Assembly (NCBI GenBank): GCA_964396655.1
Contig: CAYNFP010000007.1
Span: forward strand, 1-61,659
DNA from: CAYNFP01 sp964396655
Lineage (GTDB): Bacteria; Bacillota_I; Bacilli_A; RF39; UBA660
DNA length: 61,659 nt
Direction: 5' to 3'
Shown: positions 11,028 to 19,286 of the stretch, in pieces
Layout of the letters: every line of letters starts with the position of its first letter
How positions within the stretch are numbered: position 1 is the stretch's first letter
Notes under the pieces: generated by a model
Databases searched by the model: none
The model's input: the letters and a program-made list of their open reading frames with translations, nothing else
Told to the model about the DNA's origin: nothing
Made by a program: the position numbers and the translations under genes

Positions 11028-11380
11028 TAGAATTCCAGTCCTTTCTCACGAGCAGCATCAGCTAAAGCTTTAACACGTCCGTGGTATAAATATCCACCTC
11101 TATCAAATACTACTTTTTTAATTTTGGCTTTTATTGCTTTTTCAGCAATTACTTCACCAATCTTTTTAGCTGTTTCGATGTTATTTCCTTTTAACTTTAA
11201 CTCTTTACCAGAAACGCTCAATAAAGTCTTAGATTCTTCATCATCAATAATTTGAGCATATATATCTTGATTGCTCCTAAATATATTTAGTCTTGGTATA
11301 GAACCAGTCCCTTTAAGATCTTCTCTTATTCTTTTATGTCTCGCTACACGAGCAACATTTCTTGACTCTTTTTTTATCAT
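11027..11380 (-). CDS. rplR: 50S ribosomal protein L18
   Basis: L18, 117 aa, binds 5S rRNA in the central protuberance. Recognised from RHKRIREDLKGT, RLNIFRSNQDIYAQIID and the C-terminal FDRGGYLYHGRVKALADAAR. GGAGG precedes the start, 11 nt downstream of rplF. Confidence 0.97.
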   Translation of the reverse strand: MIKKESRNVARVARHKRIREDLKGTGSIPRLNIFRSNQDIYAQIIDDEESKTLLSVSGKELKLKGNNIETAKKIGEVIAEKAIKAKIKKVVFDRGGYLYHGRVKALADAAREKGLEF

Positions 11381-11391
11381 AATAACCTCCT

Positions 11392-11928
11392 TTATGCAGC
11401 TTTCTTTCCTTCTTTACGACGAATATGTTCGTCTTTATATTTTATTCCTTTTCCTTTGTATGGCTCTGGTTGTCTTACTTTTCTAACGTTAGCAGCAAAT
11501 TCACCAATAGCCTGTTTATCAATACCATTAATTATAAGTTCAGTGTTAGAAGGAACTTCTACTTTTAAACATTCTGGTATTAATAAATTTACTTGATGTG
11601 AATATCCAGCATTAATTACTAATTTATTACCTTGAACAGTAAATTTGTAACCAACACCATTTATTTCTAATTCTCTTTTAAAACCTTCGCTTACTCCAAT
11701 TATCATATTGTTAATAAGTGCGTTTGTTGTTCCATGTAATTGTTTAGTTGCTTTCTCTTCATTTTTTCTTGTAACAAATACTTTGTTATCTTTTACTTCA
11801 ACATTTACTTTGTTTTTGTATTCAAATGTAAGAGTACCTTTTGGTCCTTTAACTGTTACAACATTATTTTCTACTGTAACTGTTACATTTGCTGGTATTA
11901 CAAGTTCTCTTTTTCCTATACGACTCAT
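11392..11928 (-). CDS. rplF: 50S ribosomal protein L6
   Basis: L6, 178 aa, with two repeats of the same alpha/beta fold, near the factor-binding site. Recognised from MSRIGKRELVIPANVTV, VKGPKGTL and the C-terminal RQPEPYKGKGIKY. It sits between rpsH and rplR in normal order. Confidence 0.97.
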   Translation of the reverse strand: MSRIGKRELVIPANVTVTVENNVVTVKGPKGTLTFEYKNKVNVEVKDNKVFVTRKNEEKATKQLHGTTNALINNMIIGVSEGFKRELEINGVGYKFTVQGNKLVINAGYSHQVNLLIPECLKVEVPSNTELIINGIDKQAIGEFAANVRKVRQPEPYKGKGIKYKDEHIRRKEGKKAA

Positions 11929-11941
11929 TTATATTCACCTC

Positions 11942-12337
11942 TTACCATATATACAAAAGTACTTCTCCACCAAGACTTTTACCTCTAGCTTCCTTATCAG
12001 TCATTAAACCTTCTGGAGTAGAAATAATTGCTGTTCCTAAGCCATTAAGAACTCTTGGCAATTCGTTCGCTTTTGTATAAACACGCAATCCAGGTTTACT
12101 AATTCTTTTTAGTCCTGCGATTACACTTTCTTTAGATTTTGTATATTTTAAACTTAATATAAGCATATCACCTTTTGAAGATTCACTCACACTAAATCCT
12201 TCAATATAACCTTCTTTTACAAATATTTCAGCTATACCTCTAGTTAATTTTGTAGATGGTATTTCAACTGTTTTATATCTCATAGCTTTTGCATTACGAA
12301 TTCTTGTAAGCATATCTGCTATTGTGTCATTTACCAT
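11942..12337 (-). CDS. rpsH: 30S ribosomal protein S8
   Basis: S8, 131 aa, a primary binder of 16S helix 21. Recognised from NDTIADMLTRIRNA, the GLRVYTKANELPRVLNGLG region and the C-terminal GGEVLLYIW. In E. coli S8 represses the spc operon. Its GGGAGG ribosome-binding site and first 11 bases lie inside the preceding unknown gene (12327-12599), so the two are likely translationally coupled. Confidence 0.97.
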   Translation of the reverse strand: MVNDTIADMLTRIRNAKAMRYKTVEIPSTKLTRGIAEIFVKEGYIEGFSVSESSKGDMLILSLKYTKSKESVIAGLKRISKPGLRVYTKANELPRVLNGLGTAIISTPEGLMTDKEARGKSLGGEVLLYIW

Positions 12338-12599
12338 AATTGGCCTCCCTTCTTAAAACATTTCTATGTTTTAATACTAATTCTCTATTTTTTTTATCAA
12401 ATTCATTTAATAATCTTCTTGTTTTTTCAACTCCTAATAAAACTTCTCTTCTATATGTAGATAATTCCACCATATTTTCTTCAAATTCTTCTGGAGTTAA
12501 TGTTTCTTTTTCTTTAGTTAATAAATCAATTTGCTCGTCAATATCTAAAATCAAACCTTCTTGAGTACTTAATTTTTGTTCTAATTCAAGTGAGCTCAT
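12327..12599 (-). CDS. Unrecognised small coiled-coil protein inside the spc operon
   Basis: A 90-aa frame between rpsN and rpsH, where other bacteria have nothing. It starts at ATG 12599 with TAGGA 7 nt upstream, 8 nt after the rpsN stop, and overlaps the rpsH start by 11 nt, so it is spaced like a genuine operon member. It is almost entirely charged heptad-like helix (ELEQKLSTQEG, DEQIDLLTKEKETLTPEE, then KTRRLLNEFDKKNREL), with no Cys, no membrane segment and a basic C-terminus (KHRNVLRREANYGK). I do not recognise a family. A ribosome-associated or assembly role is only suggested by location. Confidence 0.75.
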   Translation of the reverse strand: MSSLELEQKLSTQEGLILDIDEQIDLLTKEKETLTPEEFEENMVELSTYRREVLLGVEKTRRLLNEFDKKNRELVLKHRNVLRREANYGK

Positions 12600-12607
12600 T
12601 TATTTTC

Positions 12608-12793
12608 CTACCAACTTGATTTTTTAACGCCAGGAATTTGTCCCTTATTAGCTAGTTCTCTAAAGCAAATACGGCATAAACCAAATTTACTTAAAACGCC
12701 ATGTGGTCTTCCACATCTTTCGCATCTGGTATAATTTCTAGCTTTAAATTTTGAGCCTTTTTTCCAACTTACTATTTTACTTTTCTTTGCCAT
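12608..12793 (-). CDS. rpsN: 30S ribosomal protein S14, zinc-binding (type Z)
   Basis: Short 61-aa S14 with the four zinc ligands in CERCGRPHG and CRICF (C-x2-C-x12-C-x2-C). The N-terminus AKKSKIVSWKKGSKFKAR is family-like. It lies directly after rplE, in the usual place. Confidence 0.96.
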   Translation of the reverse strand: MAKKSKIVSWKKGSKFKARNYTRCERCGRPHGVLSKFGLCRICFRELANKGQIPGVKKSSW

Positions 12794-12804
12794 AATTTCC
12801 TTCC

Positions 12805-13344
12805 TTACTTTCTAAAAGGTAATCCAAACCCTGTTAATAATGCTAAACCTTCTTTATTTGTCTTAGCAGTTGTTACTATAACAACATCTAACCCACGAGT
12901 CTTAATAACACTATCATATTCTACTTCTGGAAATACAAGTTGTTCTTTTATACCTAAAGTATAATTCCCTCTTCCATCAAAGCTCCCTTTAGATATTCCT
13001 CTAAAGTCTCTTACACGTGGAAGAGCTATTTTAACAAGTTTTTCTAAGAAAACATACATTTTATCTCCTCTTAAAGTAACTTTACAACCAATTTTATTTC
13101 CTTCTCTCAATTTAAATCCAGCAATTGATTTCTTTGCTTTAGTAACAACTGGTTTTTGACCTGCTATAACTTCAAGCTCCTTTACAGCTGCTTCTAAATA
13201 TTTTGAATCTGCTAATGCATCTCCAACTCCCATATTAAGAACTATTTTTTCTAATCTAGGAATTTGCATATTAGAAGTGTAACCAAATTCTTTCTTTAAA
13301 CTAGGTTGGATTTCTTTAACATATAATTCTTTTAATGTTTCCAT
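12805..13344 (-). CDS. rplE: 50S ribosomal protein L5
   Basis: L5, 179 aa, binds 5S rRNA and contacts P-site tRNA. Recognised from PRLEKIVLNMGVGDA, KKSIAGFKLREGNKIG and the DFRGISKGSFDGRGNYTLGI loop. Standard order rplX-rplE-rpsN. Confidence 0.97.
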   Translation of the reverse strand: METLKELYVKEIQPSLKKEFGYTSNMQIPRLEKIVLNMGVGDALADSKYLEAAVKELEVIAGQKPVVTKAKKSIAGFKLREGNKIGCKVTLRGDKMYVFLEKLVKIALPRVRDFRGISKGSFDGRGNYTLGIKEQLVFPEVEYDSVIKTRGLDVVIVTTAKTNKEGLALLTGFGLPFRK

Positions 13345-13351
13345 AATTCAC

Positions 13352-13633
13352 CTACTTATTACTTTCTTCTTTTTTAGTAGTTTTCTTCACAGTTTTTTTC
13401 TCTTGTTTTTCTTCTTTTTCAATTAATTTAACATTTGAAATGTGAATTGGAGCTTCAGTTTCAAGAATTCCACCAGTTTCATTATTTGATGAAGGTTTAA
13501 CATGTTTTTTGATAAGATTTACTTTATCAATGATAACTCTATTCTCATCTCTTAAAACTTGTAAAATTTTTCCTTCTTTTCCTTTATTACTTCCTGATAT
13601 TACTTTTACCATATCTCCTATTTTTATTTTCAT
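13352..13633 (-). CDS. rplX: 50S ribosomal protein L24 with a Lys-rich tail
   Basis: L24, 93 aa. The KOW-type N-terminus KIKIGDMVKVISGSNKGKEG initiates large-subunit assembly. After VKLIEKEEKQEKK the protein ends in a low-complexity Lys/Glu/Thr tail (about 20 residues). The tail is probably disordered and lineage-specific. Confidence 0.96.
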   Translation of the reverse strand: MKIKIGDMVKVISGSNKGKEGKILQVLRDENRVIIDKVNLIKKHVKPSSNNETGGILETEAPIHISNVKLIEKEEKQEKKTVKKTTKKEESNK

Positions 13634-13644
13634 GAGTTTTCCTC

Positions 13645-14013
13645 CTATAATACTTCTGGTGCTAGTGAAACTATCTTCATGTAATTTTTATCACGTAATT
13701 CACGAGCAACAGGTCCTAGGACACGAGTTCCCATTGGACTATTATCATCTTTAATTAATACGCAAGCATTATCTTCAAATTTGATATGGCTTCCGTCTTT
13801 TCTTTTAACCCCTTGTACTGTTCTTACTATAACAGCTTTTACTACTTTTCCTTTTTCTACTGTACCATTTGGTATTGCTTTTTTTACAGTACCAACTACT
13901 ACATCTCCAATATTTCCGCTTCTAACTTTGCTTCCACCTAAAACTCTAATTACTAATAATTCACGAGCTCCAGTATTGTCAGCAACTTTTAAACGACTTT
14001 CTGGTTGTACCAT
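13645..14013 (-). CDS. rplN: 50S ribosomal protein L14
   Basis: L14, 122 aa, a five-stranded barrel at the subunit interface. Recognised from MVQPESRLKVADNTGAREL, GGSKVRSGNIGDVV and the C-terminal FMKI-type end, here NYMKIVSLAPEVL. GGAGG precedes the start. Confidence 0.97.
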   Translation of the reverse strand: MVQPESRLKVADNTGARELLVIRVLGGSKVRSGNIGDVVVGTVKKAIPNGTVEKGKVVKAVIVRTVQGVKRKDGSHIKFEDNACVLIKDDNSPMGTRVLGPVARELRDKNYMKIVSLAPEVL

Positions 14014-14024
14014 AATTAGCCTCC

Positions 14025-14285
14025 TTAATCTACAATAACAGCCTTTTCTAAAACTTTGTCTAATACATATCTTTTAGTTTTAGAAATCGGCCTAGAAAAT
14101 TTAACTCTAACAGTATCTCCTGTATGAGCTTTATTTTCTTCGTCATGTACTGAATATTTTTTAGTATTTTTTACTCTTTTACCATATAGTGGGTGTTTTT
14201 TATAAGTAACTACTTCAATAGTGATAGTTTTATCACACACATCACTTACAACTTTTCCAATAAGTTCTTGTTTAATTTTTTCCAT
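14025..14285 (-). CDS. rpsQ: 30S ribosomal protein S17
   Basis: S17, 86 aa, an OB-fold early-assembly protein. Recognised from GKVVSDVCDKTITIEV, KKHPLYGKRVK and DTVRVKFSRPISKTKR. It lies between rpmC and rplN. Confidence 0.97.
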   Translation of the reverse strand: MEKIKQELIGKVVSDVCDKTITIEVVTYKKHPLYGKRVKNTKKYSVHDEENKAHTGDTVRVKFSRPISKTKRYVLDKVLEKAVIVD

Positions 14286-14292
14286 AATTCAC

Positions 14293-14496
14293 CTATTTTT
14301 TTAACCCTTCTAATTCACGTTCTCTAAGAACGGTCTTTAATCTTGCTACATCATGTCTTAAAGCAGAAACTCTATGCGGCTTTTCAATGCTTCCGGTTGC
14401 GGCTGCAAATCTTAAGTTGAATAACTCTGCTTTTAATTCTTCGATTTTCTTATTAATTTCCTCAGTGGATAATTTTCTGATTTCTTCAGTTTTCAT
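14293..14496 (-). CDS. rpmC: 50S ribosomal protein L29
   Basis: L29, 67 aa, an alpha-helical hairpin near the exit tunnel that helps dock trigger factor and SRP. Recognised from KTEEIRKLSTEEI and LKAELFNLRFAAATGS. Its start overlaps the rplP stop by one base. Confidence 0.96.
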   Translation of the reverse strand: MKTEEIRKLSTEEINKKIEELKAELFNLRFAAATGSIEKPHRVSALRHDVARLKTVLRERELEGLKK

Positions 14497-14921
14497 TATT
14501 TAGCCACCTCACTCTTCTTAACAAATTTTGTTTTTATCGGTAATTTATGTCCAGCTAATCTAAAAGCTTCTCTTGCAATGTCTTCAGTAACATCTGTCAT
14601 TTCAAACATTATTTTTCCAGCTTTTACTACTGCTACCCATTCTTCTACATTACCTTTTCCACTTCCCATACGTACTTCAGCAGGTTTCTTAGTTCTTGCC
14701 AAGTGCGGGAAAATGTTAATAAATACTTTACCTCTTTTAAAATCTTTCATATGTCTTGTCATAGCAATACGTGCAGCCTCGATTTGTCTTGCTGATATGT
14801 ATGCACCTTCTTTTGCTAATAACCCATATTCGCCTTGAGTTAATTCGATATTGCCTTTTGCTTTACCTTCATAACTAACACGATGAGGTTTACGATATTT
14901 TGTTCTCTTTGGTATCAACAT
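14496..14921 (-). CDS. rplP: 50S ribosomal protein L16
   Basis: L16, 141 aa, near the A site and peptidyl-transferase centre. Recognised from MLIPKRTKYRKPHRV, RQIEAARIAMTRH and RMGSGKGNVEEWVA. The start at 14921 has GGAGG 9 nt upstream and lies 32 nt inside the end of rpsC. Confidence 0.97.
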   Translation of the reverse strand: MLIPKRTKYRKPHRVSYEGKAKGNIELTQGEYGLLAKEGAYISARQIEAARIAMTRHMKDFKRGKVFINIFPHLARTKKPAEVRMGSGKGNVEEWVAVVKAGKIMFEMTDVTEDIAREAFRLAGHKLPIKTKFVKKSEVAK

Positions 14922-15576
14922 TTAAATTACCTCCATTTTTCTTTTTAGCAGGTAGTATTTCTCCTTTATAGATCCATACCTTTACTCCGATTTTTCCATA
15001 GATTGTATCAGCTTCTTTATTAGCATAATCTATGTCAGCTCTTAATGTATGTAGAGGTATTTTACCTTCACTGTAGCCTTCGCTTCTAGCAATTTCTGCT
15101 CCATTAAGACGACCAGACACTAAAGTTTTAATACCTTTAGCTCCTGCTTTAATAGCATTTCTTATTGCTCTTTTTTGTGCTGAACGATAAGATGCTCTGT
15201 TTTGTATTTGCATTGCTATAGATTCTGCAACTAATGTTGCATTTAAATCTATATTTTTGATTTCAACTATTGATAGATAAATTTCTTCTCCAGTTAATTT
15301 CTTTAAATCATTTTTTCTTCTTTCAATATCAGCTCCACCACGACCAATTATTATTCCTGGTTTTGCTGTATTGATAATTACGTTTGTTCTCTTTTTATTT
15401 CTTTCAATAATTACACTTGCTACTGAACTATTCTTTAATTCTTTATCTAAATATTTTCTGATTTTAATATCAGTTTGTAAATATTTTTTAAAATCTTTAT
15501 TAGGAGCAAACCATTTGCTTTCCCAATCTTTATTTATACCTATTCTTAGTCCAACTGGACTTACTTTTTGTCCCAT
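14890..15576 (-). CDS. rpsC: 30S ribosomal protein S3
   Basis: S3, 228 aa, at the mRNA entry site. The KH domain is seen in GIIIGRGGADIERRKNDL and the C-terminal domain in LNGAEIARSEGYSEGKIPL. The last part (AKKKNGGNLNVDTKENKIS) extends past the usual end and overlaps rplP by 32 nt. The start overlaps the rplV stop by one base. Confidence 0.97.
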   Translation of the reverse strand: MGQKVSPVGLRIGINKDWESKWFAPNKDFKKYLQTDIKIRKYLDKELKNSSVASVIIERNKKRTNVIINTAKPGIIIGRGGADIERRKNDLKKLTGEEIYLSIVEIKNIDLNATLVAESIAMQIQNRASYRSAQKRAIRNAIKAGAKGIKTLVSGRLNGAEIARSEGYSEGKIPLHTLRADIDYANKEADTIYGKIGVKVWIYKGEILPAKKKNGGNLNVDTKENKIS

Positions 15577-15929
15577 TAGTTGTCCTCCTTCACAATATTC
15601 ATATCTGCAACTTTAATGTAAATATGACTTGTTCTTTTATATCTTTTATCAACGCGAGAACGTGAACCAATTTTATATCTTTTTAAAACAGTTCCTCCGT
15701 TAATATAAGTCTCTTTTATATATAAATTGTTTTTATCTAATCCAAAGTTATTAACAGCATTTGCTACAGCGCTATCTAAAACTTTCTTTATTAGACGACT
15801 AGCTTTAGTATTAGTAGTTATTAAAATACTTTCTGCTTCTGCTATGCTTTTTCCTCTAATTAAGTCAAGAGTCATTCTTGCTTTTAGAGGAGCTATCATA
15901 GCACCTTTATGTAAGCTATATGTTTCCAT
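15576..15929 (-). CDS. rplV: 50S ribosomal protein L22
   Basis: L22, 117 aa, whose long beta hairpin lines the exit tunnel and influences macrolide binding. Recognised from HKGAMIAPLKARMTLDLIRG and the hairpin region RYKIGSRSRVDKRYKRTSHI. Standard place between rpsS and rpsC. Confidence 0.97.
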   Translation of the reverse strand: METYSLHKGAMIAPLKARMTLDLIRGKSIAEAESILITTNTKASRLIKKVLDSAVANAVNNFGLDKNNLYIKETYINGGTVLKRYKIGSRSRVDKRYKRTSHIYIKVADMNIVKEDN

Positions 15930-15940
15930 TTATTATCCTC

Positions 15941-16213
15941 CTATTTTCCTTCGCTACCGCCAGCATGACCTGTAAATTTACGAGTTTGTGAAAACTCTCC
16001 TAATTTATGTCCAACCATATCTTCTGTAATATAAACTGGTATAAATTCTTTACCATTATGAACTGCAAAAGTATGACCTACAAAATCAGGATATATTGTT
16101 GAGCGACGAGAATATGTTTTAACAACTTCTTTTTTACCTGTTTCATTTAATTTTCTTACTTTTTTAAGTAATCTATCAAATGTATAAGGTCCTTTTTTTA
16201 AACTTCTTGCCAT
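15941..16213 (-). CDS. rpsS: 30S ribosomal protein S19
   Basis: S19, 90 aa, of the small-subunit head. Recognised from MARSLKKGPYTFDRLLKKV, YSRRSTIYPDFVGHTFAVHN and KLGEFSQTRKFTGH. It follows rplB by 11 nt. Confidence 0.97.
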   Translation of the reverse strand: MARSLKKGPYTFDRLLKKVRKLNETGKKEVVKTYSRRSTIYPDFVGHTFAVHNGKEFIPVYITEDMVGHKLGEFSQTRKFTGHAGGSEGK

Positions 16214-16224
16214 ATTTTCACTCC

Positions 16225-17058
16225 TTATTTTCTAGCTTTACGAGATACTATAAGTTTCTCTGAAGCTTTCTTAGATTTTCTTGTCTTTTTACCTAATGCT
16301 GGTTTACCCCATGGAGTCATTGGTTGTTTACGTCCTACTGGAGCTTTACCTTCACCACCACCGTGTGGGTGATCTACTGGGTTCATAACTGATCCACGTA
16401 CTGTTGGTCTAACTCCCATATGTCTTTTTCTTCCGGCTTTTCCAATACTAACTAATTCATGATCAGTATTTCCTACTTCTCCGATAGTAGCTTTGCAATT
16501 ACCTAAGAATTTTCTTGTTTCTCCACTTTTTAATCTTAATAATACATATTTATCTTCTCTTCCAAGAATTTGAGCACTGCTTCCAGCACTTCTTGCTAAA
16601 ACTGCTCCAGCTCCAGGATTTAATTCTATATTATGTATTACTGTACCTACTGGAATATTTATAAGTGGTAATGCATTACCGATTTTAATATCAGCTTTTT
16701 CACCACTTTCAATTTTATCTCCAATCTTTATATTAAGAGGAGCTATTATATATCTTTTTTCTCCATCAGCATAATTAATTAATGCAATATTTGCACTTCT
16801 GTTAGGATCATATTCTATTGAAGCAACTGTTCCAATGATACCGTCTTTATTTCTTTTGAAATCAATTGTACGATATTTTCTTTTAGAGCCTCCACCAATA
16901 TGTCTAACTGTTATTTTACCTTGATTATTTCTTCCACCTGTTTTTGATCTTTTTGATATCAAATTTTTTTGTGGTTTATTCTTTGTTAATTCTTTGTTAA
17001 TCAAAGTACTCATATTTCTTGTACCGTTTGTTACGGGTTTATAATTTTTTATTGGCAT
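16225..17058 (-). CDS. rplB: 50S ribosomal protein L2
   Basis: L2, 277 aa, required for peptidyl transfer and subunit association. Recognised from the GGRNNQGKITVRHIGGGSKR core and the conserved C-terminal VMNPVDHPHGGGEGKAPVGR, containing the essential His. GGAGG precedes the start. Confidence 0.98.
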   Translation of the reverse strand: MPIKNYKPVTNGTRNMSTLINKELTKNKPQKNLISKRSKTGGRNNQGKITVRHIGGGSKRKYRTIDFKRNKDGIIGTVASIEYDPNRSANIALINYADGEKRYIIAPLNIKIGDKIESGEKADIKIGNALPLINIPVGTVIHNIELNPGAGAVLARSAGSSAQILGREDKYVLLRLKSGETRKFLGNCKATIGEVGNTDHELVSIGKAGRKRHMGVRPTVRGSVMNPVDHPHGGGEGKAPVGRKQPMTPWGKPALGKKTRKSKKASEKLIVSRKARK

Positions 17059-17071
17059 TTTTTCCTCCTAA

Positions 17072-17341
17072 CTAAAACTCTATTTTAGAGCCTTCCATTA
17101 GTTTTACGTATGCTTTTTTATAAGCATTTGTTCTTCCTGAGTATTTTCCTACTCTTTTCTTTTTAGTTACCACATTTAATGTATTCACACTTGCAACTTT
17201 AACTCCAAACTTTTTTTCAATTACTTGTTTAATTTGAGTTTTGTTTGCTTTTCTATCAACTTTAAAAACAAATATGTTTTTAGTTGCTAAGTTTTGTGAT
17301 TTTTCTGTAATAACTGGTGCTAATAATATATCGTAATTCAT
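17072..17341 (-). CDS. rplW: 50S ribosomal protein L23
   Basis: L23, 89 aa, at the tunnel exit and the docking site of trigger factor. Recognised from ILLAPVITEKSQNLA and FKVDRKANKTQIKQVIEKKF. The start overlaps the rplD stop by one base. Confidence 0.96.
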   Translation of the reverse strand: MNYDILLAPVITEKSQNLATKNIFVFKVDRKANKTQIKQVIEKKFGVKVASVNTLNVVTKKKRVGKYSGRTNAYKKAYVKLMEGSKIEF

Positions 17342-17964
17342 TACTTAAGCACCTCCTCTAACCTTTTAACACTTTCTGTGTCAATAACTAAGTTGTCGTT
17401 TCCAATAATGTCTAATACATTAATTTCATTTACAACAACAGCTTTATAATTTTTATTATTTCTTGAAGCTAAATTTAATGCTTCATTTTCATTAAAACTT
17501 ACAATTAAAGCATTTTTATTAACTTTCAAATTTTTCATGATTGCTATTAAATCTTTTACTTTATTTGATTCAATATTTAAATTTTCAACTACTATTAATT
17601 CTTTATTTTGGAATTTAGAAGATAGAGCACATTTTAATGCTAACTTTCTAACTTTCTTATTCATTTTCTTATCATAACTTCTTGGTGTAGGTCCAAAAGC
17701 AATTCCGCCTCCAGGCCATTGAATAGCTCTAATAGAACCTTGACGAGCACGTCCGGTACCTTTTTGTTTCCAAGGTTTACGTCCTCCGCCACTAACTTCT
17801 GCTCTAGTTTTTGTTTTACTAGTTCCTTGTCTTAAAGAAGACAACTGAAATTTAATAGCATCAGATAAAACATTTTCGTTTATTTCTATATCCCAAATAT
17901 TTTTATCTAAAGCTAAATCTGCAGATTTTTCACCATTAAGTTTTAAAACATTAATCTTTGTCAT
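17341..17964 (-). CDS. rplD: 50S ribosomal protein L4
   Basis: L4, 207 aa, whose loop lines the exit tunnel. Recognised from GTSKTKTRAEVSGGGRKPWK, QKGTGRARQGS and IAFGPTPRSYDKKMNKKVRK. In E. coli L4 represses the S10 operon; here a structured leader lies upstream of rpsJ, but its ligand is unknown. It overlaps rplC and rplW by one base each. Confidence 0.97.
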   Translation of the reverse strand: MTKINVLKLNGEKSADLALDKNIWDIEINENVLSDAIKFQLSSLRQGTSKTKTRAEVSGGGRKPWKQKGTGRARQGSIRAIQWPGGGIAFGPTPRSYDKKMNKKVRKLALKCALSSKFQNKELIVVENLNIESNKVKDLIAIMKNLKVNKNALIVSFNENEALNLASRNNKNYKAVVVNEINVLDIIGNDNLVIDTESVKRLEEVLK

Positions 17965-18764
17965 TATTCTGCCTCCTCAGTTTCTGTTTTTTCAGGAGTT
18001 TCTTCAACTACAGTTTCAACAGATTCTGAAACCTCTGTTTCTTCAGGAGTTACAGTATCATTAATTTCCTCTACAGTACTTGTAGAAGCTGGCACAGTTT
18101 CAATAACTTCATAAGTTACTAATTCTTGTGCATCTTTCTTTCCGCCTTTTATAGCAGACCTTACTAATACATAACTTCCTTTAGCTCCTGGTATATTTCC
18201 ACTTACTAATAAACAATTATTTTCTACATCTATACTTATAACTTCTAGATTTTGAATTGTTACTATTTCATTACCCATTTGTCCTGGTAATTTTTTACCT
18301 TTTAAAACTCTCATTGGTCTCATTGGTCCTAAAGAACCAACTCTTCTATGATATTGAGAACCATGAGTCATCGGACCACGTGATTGATTATATCTTTTTA
18401 TAACTCCACTAAATCCTTTACCTTTTGAAGTTCCAGTTACATCAATGATTTCTCCTGCTTCAAAAGTATCTACTGCAATAACATTACCTACTTCATAATT
18501 TGATACATCTAAACCACGTATTTCTTTTAAGAAGCGCTTAGGTTCTGTATTTGCTTTTTTAACATGTCCCATTTCTGGGTTGTTTGATGCTTTTTGTTTC
18601 TTATTAAAAGCACCTAATTGAATTGCATTATACCCATCTTTTTCTTTTGTTTTAATTTGTGTAATAACATTTGGTTCACACTCAACAACAGTTACAGGTA
18701 TAAGTTTACCGTCAGTTGTGAAGACACCAGTCATTCCAACTTTACGTCCTAAGATTCCTTTCAT
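17964..18764 (-). CDS. rplC: 50S ribosomal protein L3 with a long acidic C-terminal tail
   Basis: L3, 266 aa, about 50 residues longer than usual. The first 215 residues are standard (KGILGRKVGMTGVF, GTSKGKGFSGVIKRYNQSRG, THGSQYHRRVGSLG and GKKLPGQMGNE). After LVTYEVIETVPAS the protein continues with a Glu/Thr/Val-rich, strongly acidic tail rich in TPEE, VEETPEKTE and TEEAE-type units. The tail is probably disordered and is odd for an rRNA-binding protein. It overlaps rplD by one base. Confidence 0.96.
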   Translation of the reverse strand: MKGILGRKVGMTGVFTTDGKLIPVTVVECEPNVITQIKTKEKDGYNAIQLGAFNKKQKASNNPEMGHVKKANTEPKRFLKEIRGLDVSNYEVGNVIAVDTFEAGEIIDVTGTSKGKGFSGVIKRYNQSRGPMTHGSQYHRRVGSLGPMRPMRVLKGKKLPGQMGNEIVTIQNLEVISIDVENNCLLVSGNIPGAKGSYVLVRSAIKGGKKDAQELVTYEVIETVPASTSTVEEINDTVTPEETEVSESVETVVEETPEKTETEEAE

Positions 18765-18782
18765 TTTATTTTCCTCCTAATA

Positions 18783-19091
18783 TTATAATTTAATTTCGAT
18801 ATCTACTCCGCTTGGTAAATCCAAGAAAGTCAATGCTTCAATTGTTTCTTTGCTTGGATCTGTGATATCAATTAATCTTTTGTGTGTACGCATTTCAAAT
18901 TGTTCACGAGCATCTTTATACTTATGAACAGCTCTTAAAATGGTAATTTTATCAATTTCAGTTGGTAATGGTACAGGACCACTTACAACCCCACCAGTTC
19001 TCTTAACAGTCTCTACAATTTTAGCTGCTGCTTGATCTATAATTCTATGATCAAAAGCTTTAAGTCTGATTCTTACTTTGTTTTTAGACAT
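18783..19091 (-). CDS. rpsJ: 30S ribosomal protein S10
   Basis: S10 (NusE), 102 aa, a ribosomal protein and antitermination factor with NusB. Recognised from KVRIRLKAFDHRIIDQAAAK, GVVSGPVPLPTEI and THKRLIDITDP. It is the first gene of the long ribosomal run. GGAGG precedes the start and a structured leader of about 120 nt lies upstream. Confidence 0.97.
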   Translation of the reverse strand: MSKNKVRIRLKAFDHRIIDQAAAKIVETVKRTGGVVSGPVPLPTEIDKITILRAVHKYKDAREQFEMRTHKRLIDITDPSKETIEALTFLDLPSGVDIEIKL

Positions 19092-19211
19092 ATTATTTCC
19101 TCCTTCGCCTATTTTTTAATAGACTTGCTCAGTACAAATTACCTGATAAGTATTGAGTTAACAACTCAACCTGGTGTATCAGCAACCTTGCACTTCTCTG
19201 CCAGCCATCTC
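19092..19211 (-). ncRNA. Structured 5' leader of the S10 operon
   Basis: The transcript from the promoter at 19218-19246 would begin near 19211. It can form three nested stems: TGCACT with AGTACA-side bases (19189-19194 with 19131-19136, one G-U pair), CTGATA/TATCAG (19177-19182 with 19143-19148) and a 7-bp hairpin TTGAGTT/AACTCAA (19153-19169). The layout suggests ribosomal-protein autoregulation, as in other r-protein leaders. Which protein binds it cannot be told from sequence. Confidence 0.6.
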
Positions 19212-19217
19212 CTTAAG

Positions 19218-19246
19218 ATTATATGCTAAAGTCAAATAAAAATCAA
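19218..19246 (-). promoter_or_regulatory. Promoter of the S10-spc-alpha run
   Basis: Minus-strand TTGATT (19241-19246), 17-nt spacer, TATAAT (19218-19223). It is the only good promoter seen upstream of rpsJ. Confidence 0.75.
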
Positions 19247-19286
19247 GCATTTTTTTGCTTAATTTTTAAATTTGTCATAAATTTTA

